Positions 24,986 through 33,499 of a DNA stretch of 64,000 bases are shown in pieces. The notes under the pieces were generated by a model. That model made no database searches, was not told the DNA's origin, and saw only the letters and a program-made list of their open reading frames with translations. The position numbers were made by a program, and so were the translations under genes. The stretch spans positions 1,054,001 through 1,118,000 of the forward strand of contig NZ_CP014136.1 of assembly GCF_002291425.1 (NCBI RefSeq), read 5' to 3'. The stretch's first letter is position 1; the number at the start of each line of letters is the position of its first letter. This DNA comes from Gibbsiella quercinecans (GTDB lineage: Bacteria; Pseudomonadota; Gammaproteobacteria; Enterobacterales; Enterobacteriaceae).

Positions 24986-26212
24986 ATGCCTAACACAGCC
25001 ATCACGCCTTTCACCACCCGTTGCTGCATTGTCGGCGGCGGCCCCGCGGGCCTGATGCTCGGCTATCTGCTGGCGCGCGCCGGGGTTAACGTCACGGTGG
25101 TGGAAAAACACGCCGATTTTCTGCGTGATTTCCGCGGCGACACCATTCACCCTTCCACGCTGGAAATCATGCACCAGTTGGGGCTGCTCGACGAGTTGCT
25201 GGCCCTGCCGCACCAAAAGGCGGAAAAGCTGCATGCCGAGATCGCCGGGCGCGACATCACGCTGGCCGACTTTACCCACCTGCCGACGCGCTGCAAATTC
25301 ATCGCCTTTATGCCGCAGTGGGAGTTTTTGAATTTTCTGGCGGCCAAGGCGGCGGCCTTCCCGCAGTTCACGCTGATCAAATCTGCGCAGGTGGATCAAC
25401 TGTTGTACAGCGGCGAACGGGTATGCGGGGTGTTGGCGCAAACCCCACAGGGGCCGATCCAGATCAATGCGCCATTGGTGATCGGCACCGACGGGCGCAA
25501 TTCGGTGGTGCGGGCGCAGGCAGCGCTCAGCAGCCGTTCCTTCGGTTCGCCGCGCGACGTGCTGTGGATGAAGCTGAGCAAGCAGCCGGGCGATCCTGAA
25601 TGGTCGATGGGCCATACCGGGCCGAAGCAAAATTTCATTATGATCGATCGCGGCGAATACTGGCAGTGCGGCTACTCGATCGAAAAAGGCAGCTTTGAGG
25701 CGATCAAAGCCGACGGGCTGGAGAAATTCCTGCTGCACATTGCCGGCATAGCCCCATTCCAGGACGATCGTCTGCAAGAGATCCACAGTTGGGATCAGGT
25801 AAAATTGTTAAGCATCCGTATCGATCGGCTGGATCATTGGGCGAAACCGGGGGTGTTGTGCATTGGTGATGCGGCGCACGCCATGTCGCCGATTGGCGGC
25901 GTGGGGGTTAACCTGGCGATTCAGGACGCCGTCGCCACCGCCAACAGCATCATTACCCCGCTGCTGGAAGGTAACCTGCAGCTCAGGCACCTGCAACGCG
26001 TGCAGCGGCGGCGCAACTTTCCCACCAAGGCCACGCAGTTTCTGCAAATAAAAATGAGCCAGCGCCGGCCAGGGAAACAACCCAGCCGCAGCAACGGCGG
26101 GCTAATGAAGCGGGTGGGCAACAGCCGCTGGCTGCCGCGCCTGTTCGGCCGGATCATCGGGCTTGGCTTCCGGCGCGAAACGCCCAAACACGCCGGCGCT
26201 GAACGGGTATAA
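24986..26212 (+). CDS. FAD-dependent monooxygenase (PHBH/UbiH-like)
   Basis: The 408-residue flavoprotein has the dinucleotide-binding motif GGGPAGLMLG near the N-terminus, VIGTDGRNSVVR in the middle (the DG motif), and the second FAD motif GDAAHAMSPIGGVGVN. These are features of class A flavoprotein hydroxylases that use NAD(P)H and O2. Start at ATG 24986 (AGGA nine bases upstream) is preferred; the open frame begins inside the preceding gene at 24830. It lies 61 nt after the DUF4865 gene. The substrate is unknown; many relatives hydroxylate aromatic rings. Confidence 0.82.
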   Translation: MPNTAITPFTTRCCIVGGGPAGLMLGYLLARAGVNVTVVEKHADFLRDFRGDTIHPSTLEIMHQLGLLDELLALPHQKAEKLHAEIAGRDITLADFTHLPTRCKFIAFMPQWEFLNFLAAKAAAFPQFTLIKSAQVDQLLYSGERVCGVLAQTPQGPIQINAPLVIGTDGRNSVVRAQAALSSRSFGSPRDVLWMKLSKQPGDPEWSMGHTGPKQNFIMIDRGEYWQCGYSIEKGSFEAIKADGLEKFLLHIAGIAPFQDDRLQEIHSWDQVKLLSIRIDRLDHWAKPGVLCIGDAAHAMSPIGGVGVNLAIQDAVATANSIITPLLEGNLQLRHLQRVQRRRNFPTKATQFLQIKMSQRRPGKQPSRSNGGLMKRVGNSRWLPRLFGRIIGLGFRRETPKHAGAERV

Positions 26213-26245
26213 TCGCGATACCTTTTTCTGACAGAAGGCCTACAG

Positions 26246-26449
26246 ATGCTCTTGATACGCCAGGCAACCCCTGATGATCTTTTTACCCTACACGCAATTG
26301 GCATCGCGACCTATCGGGCGCATTTTAGCCACCTCTGGCAGCAGCCAGAAGAGATCGCCAAAGACGTTGCCGTTCCCGCGTTGGAAAATACGCTGCAAAA
26401 CCCACACACCTGTTGGCTATGCACGCGTGAATCACGGCTGCCGCAATAG
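26246..26449 (+). pseudogene. Truncated GNAT acetyltransferase gene
   Basis: The 67-residue frame MLLIRQATPDDLFTLHAIGI is a standard GNAT N-terminus, but the frame stops at TAG before the acetyl-CoA-binding motif A. A whole GNAT domain needs about 140-170 residues. No continuation is evident in the short remaining gap before the urtE stop at 26483, so the 3' part has been lost. It is probably inactive. Confidence 0.65.
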
Positions 26450-26482
26450 CGAGGCGTTAACGGCCCCGCGCTCATTGCGCCA

Positions 26483-27181
26483 TCAGATAGCCACCAACCC
26501 GCGCACGCCGTCTTGCTCCATCTCGCTGCCGCTGCCGCGCTGAATGATGCTGCCGCGCGACATCACCAGATAACGATCCGCCAGCTCGGCGGCGAAGTCA
26601 TAAAACTGCTCCACTAGCAGGATTGCCATATCGCCGCGCGCGGCAAGCTGCTTGATCACCGCGCCGATCTCTTTGATCACCGAAGGTTGGATCCCTTCCG
26701 TCGGTTCGTCGAGGATCAACAGGCTTGGTCGGCAGGCCAGTGCGCGGCCGATCGCCAACTGCTGCTGCTGGCCGCCGGAAAGATCGCCGCCGCGCCGATG
26801 TTTCATCTCTGCCAGCACCGGGAACAACTCATAGATATGCGCCGGCACGCTTTTCGTTTCACTGCCGGAAAAGCGCGATAGCCCCAGCAGGATGTTCTCT
26901 TCCACCGTCAGGCGCGGAAAGATTTCCCGCCCCTGCGGCACATAGGCGATGCCCGCCTGCACCCGTTGATGCGGCTTGCGGTTATTTATGGTGTTTCCCT
27001 GCCAGTTGATGGTGCCGCTTTTGGCCGGGACCAGGCCCATCAGGCATTTCAGCAATGTGGTTTTACCCACGCCGTTACGCCCCAGCAGGCAGGTCACCTC
27101 GCCGATTTGCGCATCGAATGACAGGCCGCGCAGGATATGGCTACCACCGTAGTATTGGTTCAATTCATTGACTTGTAACAT
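26483..27181 (-). CDS. urtE: Urea ABC transporter ATPase UrtE
   Basis: UrtE is one of two ATPases of the UrtABCDE high-affinity urea importer (a LivF-type protein). Walker A is GRNGVGKTT at about 34-42, the signature is LSGGQQQQLAI, and Walker B is LLILDEPTEGIQPS. The 232 residues match the family. It is the last gene of the minus-strand urt operon but is set apart from urtD by 507 bp filled with a hairpin-repeat array, whereas urtB, urtC and urtD overlap one another. Confidence 0.92.
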   Translation of the reverse strand: MLQVNELNQYYGGSHILRGLSFDAQIGEVTCLLGRNGVGKTTLLKCLMGLVPAKSGTINWQGNTINNRKPHQRVQAGIAYVPQGREIFPRLTVEENILLGLSRFSGSETKSVPAHIYELFPVLAEMKHRRGGDLSGGQQQQLAIGRALACRPSLLILDEPTEGIQPSVIKEIGAVIKQLAARGDMAILLVEQFYDFAAELADRYLVMSRGSIIQRGSGSEMEQDGVRGLVAI

Positions 27182-27206
27182 TTTTTACCCTTAGCTTATG
27201 GTCTAT

Positions 27207-27676
27207 CCCTCACCCTGGCCCTCTCCCAACGGGAGAGGGAACCAACGATGCCACATGCATGTACCGCCTCCCTTACCCTGGCCCTCTCCCAATGGGAGAG
27301 GGCACCGACGGTGCCACATGCATGTACCGCCTCCCTCACCCTGGCCCTCTCCCAACGGGAGAGGGAACCGACGGTGCCACATGCATGTACCGCCTCCCTC
27401 ACCCTGGCCCTCTCCCAGCGGGAGAGGGAACCGACGGTGCCACATGTATGTACCGGCGCCCTCACCCTGGCTCTCTCCCAGCGGGAGAGGGAACCGACAG
27501 TGCCACATGCATGTACCGGCTCCCTCACCCTGGCCCTCTCCCAGCGGGAGAGGGAACCGACGGTGCCACATGTACGTACCGCCGCCCTCCCAATGGAAGT
27601 GGGAACCGACGGTGCTATATGGGAGCACGGAATGCCCCCTCTCCCGGCGGGAGAGGGTTGGGGTGAGGGCGAAGGC
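27207..27676. repeat. Tandem array of a 63-bp hairpin unit between urtD and urtE
   Basis: Six units of exactly 63 bp begin at 27207, 27270, 27333, 27396, 27459 and 27522. A degenerate, shortened unit follows from 27585, then a closing palindrome CCCTCTCCCGGCGGGAGAGGG. Each unit is CCCTCACCCTGGCCCTCTCCC, a 2-4 base loop, GGGAGAGGG, then a conserved linker with CGACGGTGCCACATGCATG. The unit length is a multiple of three, so all six frames stay open over long stretches; these are not genes. Confidence 0.92.
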
Positions 27677-27688
27677 GAAGGCGAAGCA

Positions 27689-28495
27689 TCAACGCCCCAG
27701 ATACACTTCAATCACCTGCTCATCCGCCTGCACCTGCGCCAATGAACCCTCCGCCAACACCTGGCCCTGATGCAAAACCGTCACGTGGTCGGCGATGCTT
27801 TCAACAAAGCCCATATCGTGCTCAACCACCATCAGCGAGTGCTTGCCGGCCAGCGATTTGAACAGTTCTGCGGTGTATTCGGTTTCCGCGTCGGTCATGC
27901 CGGCAGCCGGTTCATCAAGCAGCAGCAGGTGCGGTTCCTGCACCAACAGCATGCCGATTTCCAAAAACTGCTTCTGTCCGTGCGATAACAGTCCGGCCGG
28001 CCGGTGGCGTTCATGCCCCAGCCGCAGCGTTTTCAGCATTTCGTCGATGCGATCGCGCTGCTCGCTGTTCATCCTTGCGCGCAGGCAGGCCCACACCGAC
28101 TTTTGCGTTTTTTGCGCAATCTCCAGATTTTCAAACACCGTCAACGCCTCAAACACCGTCGGTTTCTGAAACTTGCGGCCGATGCCGGCGCGGGCGATTT
28201 GCATCGGATCCTTTGCCGTCAGATCTATCGTTTGATCGTAAACCACACGGCCGCTGTCCGGCCGCGTTTTCCCGGTGATCACATCCATCAGCGTGGTTTT
28301 CCCCGCGCCGTTGGGGCCGATCACGCAGCGCAGTTCCCCCACGCCGATCTGCAGCGACAGATCGCGCAGCGCGTGGAAACCATCAAAGCTGACGTTGATC
28401 TGATCCAACGCCAGCACCGGATCGGTTTGTTGGCGGTTTTTATCAGCCGGCAACGGCTGGGTATAGAGCGCTTCGTTCATCTGTGGCTGGCTCAT
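27689..28495 (-). CDS. urtD: Urea ABC transporter ATPase UrtD
   Basis: UrtD is the LivG-type ATPase partner of UrtE. Walker A GPNGAGKTT, the signature SHGQKQFLEI, and Walker B LLLLDEPAAGM are in order across 268 residues. ATG 28495 overlaps the urtC stop as ATGA (4 nt), so the genes are translationally coupled. The open frame extends to 28777 inside urtC but that part is out-of-frame noise. The first 30 residues are a polar lead before the ABC domain, usual for UrtD. Confidence 0.93.
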   Translation of the reverse strand: MSQPQMNEALYTQPLPADKNRQQTDPVLALDQINVSFDGFHALRDLSLQIGVGELRCVIGPNGAGKTTLMDVITGKTRPDSGRVVYDQTIDLTAKDPMQIARAGIGRKFQKPTVFEALTVFENLEIAQKTQKSVWACLRARMNSEQRDRIDEMLKTLRLGHERHRPAGLLSHGQKQFLEIGMLLVQEPHLLLLDEPAAGMTDAETEYTAELFKSLAGKHSLMVVEHDMGFVESIADHVTVLHQGQVLAEGSLAQVQADEQVIEVYLGR

Positions 28496-29568
28496 TGTGA
28501 TTTCCCTCTGCGCAGCAGGCCAATAACCCCTTTTGGCAGGAACAGCGTGACGACGATAAACATCAGGCCGAGGAAGAACTGCCAATATTCCGGGATCGCC
28601 ATGGTGAACCAGCTTTTGGCGCCGTTGACGATGCCGGCGCCCAACAGCGGCCCCACCAGCGTGCCACGCCCGCCGAGCGCCACCCAAATCGCGGCTTCGA
28701 TCGAGTTGGTCGGCGACATTTCGCTCGGGTTGATAATGCCCACCTGCGGCACATACAGGGCGCCGGCCAGCCCGCACAGCACCGCAGACAGCGTCCAGAC
28801 GAACAGCTTGAAACCCTTCGGATCGTAACCACAGAACATCAGGCGGTTTTCCGCATCGCGCACCGCCGTCAGCACCCGGCCGAACTTGCTGCGCGCCAGC
28901 GCAAAGCCCATCGCCAGGCTGGCGAACAACAGCACCACCGTCGCCAGAAACAGCGCCACACGCGTGCCGGTGGCGGTAATCGGGAACCCAAGCAGGGTGG
29001 TAAAGCCGGTAAAGCCGTTGTTGCCGCCAAAGCCGGTTTCATTGCGAAAGAACAACAGCATGCCGGCATAGGTCAGCGCCTGGGTCATGATCGAGAAATA
29101 CACGCCTTTGATTTTCGAGCGAAACGCAAAGTAGCCAAAGACAAACGCCAGCAGGCCAGGCACCAGAATAATCAGGCACAGCGCCCAGCCAAAGTACTGG
29201 GTGCCGCTCCAGAACCACGGCAGCTCGCTCCATGACAGGAACGACATAAACGCCGGCAGGCCATCGCCCGCCGCCTGGCGCATCAGGTACATGCCCATGG
29301 CGTAGCCGCCGAGGGCGAAGAACAGGCCGTGCCCAAGCGACAGCAGCCCGGCGTAGCCCCAGACCAGATCCAGCGCCACCGCCACGATGGCGTAACACAG
29401 GATCTTGCCGACCAGCGTTAAGGTGTAGGTCGAGATCGCCAGCGGGTTATCCGCCGGCAGCAGTGCAAGAAACGGCATGATCAGCAGCGCCAGCAACAGC
29501 ACCGCGCCGATGCCCAGCGCCAGGCGGGGAGCTTTCTGCACGCCGGTTATGGTTAATGGTTGGCTCAT
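28492..29568 (-). CDS. urtC: Urea ABC transporter permease UrtC
   Basis: UrtC is a LivM-type inner-membrane permease of 358 residues with about 10 helices. Typical blocks are DLVWGYAGLLSLGHGLFFALGGYAM and the conserved C-terminal ALGGRGTLVGPLLGA loop that contacts the ATPase. ATG 29568 overlaps the urtB stop by one base (TGATG), and its own stop overlaps urtD. It forms the pore with UrtB. Confidence 0.93.
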   Translation of the reverse strand: MSQPLTITGVQKAPRLALGIGAVLLLALLIMPFLALLPADNPLAISTYTLTLVGKILCYAIVAVALDLVWGYAGLLSLGHGLFFALGGYAMGMYLMRQAAGDGLPAFMSFLSWSELPWFWSGTQYFGWALCLIILVPGLLAFVFGYFAFRSKIKGVYFSIMTQALTYAGMLLFFRNETGFGGNNGFTGFTTLLGFPITATGTRVALFLATVVLLFASLAMGFALARSKFGRVLTAVRDAENRLMFCGYDPKGFKLFVWTLSAVLCGLAGALYVPQVGIINPSEMSPTNSIEAAIWVALGGRGTLVGPLLGAGIVNGAKSWFTMAIPEYWQFFLGLMFIVVTLFLPKGVIGLLRRGKSQ

Positions 29569-31148
29569 CAGTCAATCACCCTGCCCTTAAAGGCGAACAG
29601 CCCCTGCGGACGCTTCTGAATAAACAGGACAATCAGCGCCAGGATCAGGATTTTCCCCAGTACGGCGCCAATCTGCGGTTCAAGGATTTTGTTTACGATG
29701 CCAAGCCCCATGGCCGCGACCACTGTGCCAGCCAATTGGCCAACCCCGCCGAGCACCACCACCAGGAATGAATCGATGATATAACCCTGCCCCAGTTCCG
29801 GCCCCACGTTCCCCAACTGCGACAGCGCTACGCCGCCCAGGCCGGCAATCCCGGAGCCCAGGCCGAACGCCAGCATATCGACGCGCCCGGTCGGCACCCC
29901 GCAGCAGTCCGCCATCGCGCGGTTTTGCGTGACCGCACGCACATTCAGGCCAAGGCGGGTTTTATTCAGCAGCAGCCAGGTCAGCACCAGGACCAGTACA
30001 ACAAACACAATCACCGCAATACGGTTCCACGGCAGCACCAGATTCGGCAGCAGTTGAATGCCCCCCGACAGCCACGCCGGGTTGGCCACTTCCACGTTTT
30101 GCGTGCCGAACAGCACCCGCACCAGTTGGATCAGCATCAGGCTAATCCCCCAGGTCGCCAACAGGGTTTCCAGCGGGCGGCCATACAAATGGCGGATCAC
30201 CACCCGCTCCAGCGCCATGCCGATACAGGCGGTAACGGCAAACGCCACCGGCAAGGCCACCAGCGGATAAATCGCCAGCCACTGCGGCGCCAGCTGTTGG
30301 AGCAAGCTCTGCACCATGTAGGCCGAATAGGCGCCCAGCATCAGCATTTCACCGTGCGCCATGTTGATCACCCCCAGCAGGCCGTAGGTGATCGCCAGCC
30401 CCAGCGCCGCCAGCAGCAGGATCGATCCCAGCGATAGGCCGGTAAACGCCTGGCCGAGAATATCCCCGAGCATCAACCGGTGTTTGACGCTGTTCAGGCT
30501 TTTTTCCGCTTCGGCACGCACCGCCGCATCCGGCTCATTGGCGCTATCGGTCAGCGCCTGCAGGCGTGTCTGGGTTTCCGGATCGCCGGAGTTGCCCAGC
30601 AGGCGTACCGCGTTGAGGCGCACCTGCGGGTTGGTATCGGTCAGTTGCAGGTTGGCCAACGCAACGGCAAGCGCGTCGTGCACCTGGGCGTCTTTCTCTT
30701 CCGCCAGGCGTTGGCTCAACAGCGGCAGTTGATCGCTTTGCGCTTCGCGCTGTAAGGCCAGGGCCGCCTGCAAGCGCTGCGCCGGGTCATTACTCACCAG
30801 CATATGCGCGGATAAGGCGTTGGCGATCAGGTTGCGCAACCGGTTATTCAGCCACACCTTTTTCGGTGTGCCTACCGGGGCGGCATCGCCCGACAACGGC
30901 AGGAACTTATCGCCCTGCTGGATGAACGCGCGCTTGGCGCCGTCAATCACCACGTTTTCCTGTTTCAGCCCCTGCAGCAACGGCAGGCGTGAAGCGTCAG
31001 GCGCGGTAGACCACGCCTGCAATAGTTGCGCCTGCTGCGTACGGCTGGCTGCAGCAAAGTCGTCGGCTGGCGCGGCCTGCGCGAACATAGGCAGGCAGCA
31101 CAGCAGAAACCACAGATGCCTAAGATGGCTTAGGGATAACAATTTCAT
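29568..31148 (-). CDS. urtB: Urea ABC transporter permease UrtB
   Basis: The 526-residue UrtB has the arrangement specific to urea systems: a signal peptide (about 1-25, ending AQA), a soluble periplasmic helical-repeat region of roughly 200 residues (LLSQRLAEEKDAQVHDALAV and VRLNAVRLLGNSG), then a LivH-type permease with LLGVINMAHGEMLMLGAYSAY. The N-terminal domain distinguishes UrtB from LivH. It lies 130 nt from urtA, and the gap includes a short CCCTCTCC/GAGAGGG hairpin. Confidence 0.93.
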   Translation of the reverse strand: MKLLSLSHLRHLWFLLCCLPMFAQAAPADDFAAASRTQQAQLLQAWSTAPDASRLPLLQGLKQENVVIDGAKRAFIQQGDKFLPLSGDAAPVGTPKKVWLNNRLRNLIANALSAHMLVSNDPAQRLQAALALQREAQSDQLPLLSQRLAEEKDAQVHDALAVALANLQLTDTNPQVRLNAVRLLGNSGDPETQTRLQALTDSANEPDAAVRAEAEKSLNSVKHRLMLGDILGQAFTGLSLGSILLLAALGLAITYGLLGVINMAHGEMLMLGAYSAYMVQSLLQQLAPQWLAIYPLVALPVAFAVTACIGMALERVVIRHLYGRPLETLLATWGISLMLIQLVRVLFGTQNVEVANPAWLSGGIQLLPNLVLPWNRIAVIVFVVLVLVLTWLLLNKTRLGLNVRAVTQNRAMADCCGVPTGRVDMLAFGLGSGIAGLGGVALSQLGNVGPELGQGYIIDSFLVVVLGGVGQLAGTVVAAMGLGIVNKILEPQIGAVLGKILILALIVLFIQKRPQGLFAFKGRVID

Positions 31149-31227
31149 CGTTTGTCTCGTCGCAATGGGCGGCGGCCCGCACTGGGATCGCCGCCCTTCT
31201 TCGTAGAGAGGATGAAGGGAAAACGCA

Positions 31228-31264
31228 TTCTCCCCCTTCCCTGGCCCTCTCCAAGAGAGGGAAT
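31228..31264. repeat. Single hairpin repeat unit between urtA and urtB
   Basis: CCTGGCCCTCTCC followed by AGAGAGGGAATTCC is one degraded copy of the CCCTCTCCC/GGGAGAGGG unit. In this position it could moderate urtA versus urtB expression, as such stems often do behind binding-protein genes. Confidence 0.55.
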
Positions 31265-31278
31265 TCCCCTGCTGTCCG

Positions 31279-32547
31279 TTACTTACCGCCTTTCACCGGG
31301 TAGTCCGGCTTTTTGTCGTTGCCCGCGATGTACGGGCTCCACGGCTGGGCGCGGATAGGTTCTTCGGTTTGCCACACGACGTTGAACTGGCCGTTACTTT
31401 CGATCTCGCCAATCATCACCGGTTTGTGCAGGTGGTGGTTGGTTTTATCCATGGTCAGCGTAAAGCCGGAAGGAGCGGCGAAGGTCTGGCCGGCCATGGC
31501 CTCACGCACTTTGTCGACGTCGGTGCTGCCGGCTTTCTCAACGGCCTGCGCCCACATCTTGATGCCGACATAGGTGGCTTCCATCGGATCGTTGGTGACC
31601 GCAGTGGCGTTGTTCGGCAGATTTTTCGCCTTGGCGTAGGCTTTCCAATCGGCAACGAATTTCTGGTTGGTTGGGTTATCTACCGACTGGAAGTAGTTCC
31701 ATGCGGCCAGGTTGCCCACCAGCGGTTTGGTGTCAATGCCGCGCAGCTCTTCTTCACCCACCGAGAAGGCAACCACTGGCACATCGGTCGCTTTGATGCC
31801 CTGGTTGGCCAGCTCTTTATAGAACGGTACGTTGGAATCGCCGTTGATGGTGGAGACCACCGCCGTTTTACCGCCGGCGGAGAATTTCTTGATGTTGGCG
31901 ACGATGGTTTGGTAATCGCTGTAGCCGAACGGAGTGTAAACCTCTTCGATGTCTTTATCCTGTACACCTTTGGAATGCAGGAAAGCGCGCAGGATCTTGT
32001 TGGTGGTGCGCGGGTAGACGTAGTCGGTACCGAGCAGGAAGAAGCGTTTTGCCGAGCCGCCGTCTTCACTCATCAGGTATTCCACCGCCGGGATCGCCTG
32101 TTGGTTTGGCGCCGCGCCGGTGTAGAACACGTTCGGCGACATCTCTTCCCCTTCGTACTGCACCGGGTAGAACAGCAGGCCATTGAGTTCTTCAAACACT
32201 GGCAGCACCGATTTGCGCGAGACGGAAGTCCAGCAGCCGAATACCACCGCCACTTTGTCCTGCGTCAACAGCTGGCGGGCCTTCTCGGCGAACAGCGGCC
32301 AGTTGGAGGCCGGATCGACCACCACCGGCTCCAGCTTTTTGCCCAGCACGCCGCCTTTGGCGTTAATCTCGTCGATGGTCATTAACGCCATGTCTTTCAG
32401 CGGCGTTTCCGAGATGGCCATGGTGCCGGAAAGCGAGCTTAAAATACCCACTTTGATGGTATCGGCCGCCTGTGCGTTAAAGGCTAACCCCATCCCGATG
32501 AAGGTGGCGGACAACGCAAAAGCTTTAATAAAGTGACGACGTTGCAT
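31279..32547 (-). CDS. urtA: Urea ABC transporter substrate-binding protein UrtA
   Basis: UrtA is the periplasmic binding protein of the urea importer. The 422-residue precursor has a twin-arginine-like start MQRRHFIKAFALSATF and a cleavage region ending AQA at about residue 27. The family block VGILSSLSGTMAISETPLKD and the FGCWTSVSRKSVLPVFEE segment match UrtA. It is the first transporter gene, downstream of the gntR-type gene and allophanate hydrolase gene on the same strand. Related FmdD proteins bind short amides, so urea is likely but not proven. Confidence 0.92.
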   Translation of the reverse strand: MQRRHFIKAFALSATFIGMGLAFNAQAADTIKVGILSSLSGTMAISETPLKDMALMTIDEINAKGGVLGKKLEPVVVDPASNWPLFAEKARQLLTQDKVAVVFGCWTSVSRKSVLPVFEELNGLLFYPVQYEGEEMSPNVFYTGAAPNQQAIPAVEYLMSEDGGSAKRFFLLGTDYVYPRTTNKILRAFLHSKGVQDKDIEEVYTPFGYSDYQTIVANIKKFSAGGKTAVVSTINGDSNVPFYKELANQGIKATDVPVVAFSVGEEELRGIDTKPLVGNLAAWNYFQSVDNPTNQKFVADWKAYAKAKNLPNNATAVTNDPMEATYVGIKMWAQAVEKAGSTDVDKVREAMAGQTFAAPSGFTLTMDKTNHHLHKPVMIGEIESNGQFNVVWQTEEPIRAQPWSPYIAGNDKKPDYPVKGGK

Positions 32548-32639
32548 AGTAAAACTCCTGATGTGTGTATGAATCTGTTTTATTCAACAATTCACCCGCC
32601 TGGCGCCCAAACCCCGCGCAGCAGGTGGCAAACGGATCG

Positions 32640-33350
32640 TTAAACAGCGCGGCCTTCCTGTTCCAACCGTGCCTGATGCAGCATATGCAAGGTTATTTTT
32701 CGTACTTCAGCTTTACTGACGGCTATGTGTTGGCTTAACAGCGTGAGCGCCTCCTCGCTATGACGTTGTAAAATCGCCCGCAAAATGGCGGCGTGTTCGT
32801 TGTAGGTGGCATCGACCCGCGCCGTTTTGGTGAAATCCAGACGGCGGATGATGCAGATTTTCTCCGTCACGTCGCGGTGGATACGGGCGATTTCGCCGTT
32901 GCCCGCCGCCGCCACCAGCGCCATATGGAACTGCTCGTCCTCTAACGCCACTGCCTTGCCGTCTTCCAGCCTGGGCGCGGCGATCCAGAAACTTTCCAGC
33001 TCCGCCAATGTGGCAGGCACCTTCCCCGGCGGACGAGCGCACAGCCGCCTGACGGATTCACGTTCCAGCACCACGCGCAGGTCGTATAATTCTTCGAAAT
33101 AATTGAAATCAAAGGGCCGCACCTGCCAACCGCTGCGAAAATGCACTTCGACATAACCTTCACGCTCCAGCCAAAACAGAGCCTGGCGCACCGGGGTGCG
33201 GCTAACGTCCATACGCTGCGCAATTTCGTTTTCACTAAAGCGATCGCCCGGCAGTAAATGAAAATTGAAGATGTCATCCTTGAGCTGCAGGTAGATGCGC
33301 TCTGCCAGCCCCTCCGGCCGCGCTTTGGTTCGGTTATTGGTAATTTGCAT
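32640..33350 (-). CDS. GntR-family regulator (FadR/FCD type) of the urea cluster
   Basis: The 236-residue regulator has a GntR winged helix (about 15-80: RIYLQLKDDIFNF, FSENEIAQRMDVSRTPVRQALFWLEREG) and an all-helical FCD ligand domain. ATG 33350 is preceded by AGGGGA at eight bases; part of this ribosome-binding region abuts a hairpin repeat unit. The longer open frame to 33566 runs through repeat DNA. It sits between the allophanate hydrolase gene and urtA on the same strand and probably controls both in response to a urea-pathway metabolite (inference). Confidence 0.87.
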   Translation of the reverse strand: MQITNNRTKARPEGLAERIYLQLKDDIFNFHLLPGDRFSENEIAQRMDVSRTPVRQALFWLEREGYVEVHFRSGWQVRPFDFNYFEELYDLRVVLERESVRRLCARPPGKVPATLAELESFWIAAPRLEDGKAVALEDEQFHMALVAAAGNGEIARIHRDVTEKICIIRRLDFTKTARVDATYNEHAAILRAILQRHSEEALTLLSQHIAVSKAEVRKITLHMLHQARLEQEGRAV

Positions 33351-33356
33351 AGCGCT

Positions 33357-33494
33357 TTCCCCTTGCCCTCTCCCACAGGGAGAGGGGATCGATGACGCCC
33401 TCACCCTAACCCTCTCCCACAGGGAGAGGGGATCTGCGGCATCGTTTGCAACCACGGGGACTGATGCCCTCGCCCCTCCCATAGGGAGAGGGGA
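33357..33494. repeat. Three hairpin repeat units between gntR-type gene and atzF
   Basis: Three copies of the CCCTCTCCCACAGGGAGAGGGG type at about 33358-33388, 33397-33432 and 33465-33494, the first two with the CCCTCACCCTAA-like lead. They fill the whole gap between the two genes. Confidence 0.85.
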
Positions 33495-33499
33495 TCCCG

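Noticed and set aside
27207-27676. Possible CRISPR array
   Set aside because: The units are direct 63-bp copies including the linker; there are no unique spacers of constant size and no cas genes.
27196-27770. Overlapping open frames of 135-190 codons on both strands
   Set aside because: They lie entirely in the 63-bp hairpin array, whose period is a multiple of three; each translation is a 21-residue repeat created by the DNA repeat and there is no plausible gene start.
28496-28777. N-terminal extension of UrtD
   Set aside because: The added 94 codons overlap urtC out of frame and lack family similarity; ATG 28495 with the ATGA overlap is the natural start.
31369-32385. 338-codon open frame on the plus strand
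   Set aside because: Antisense to urtA, which is certain from motifs and operon context.
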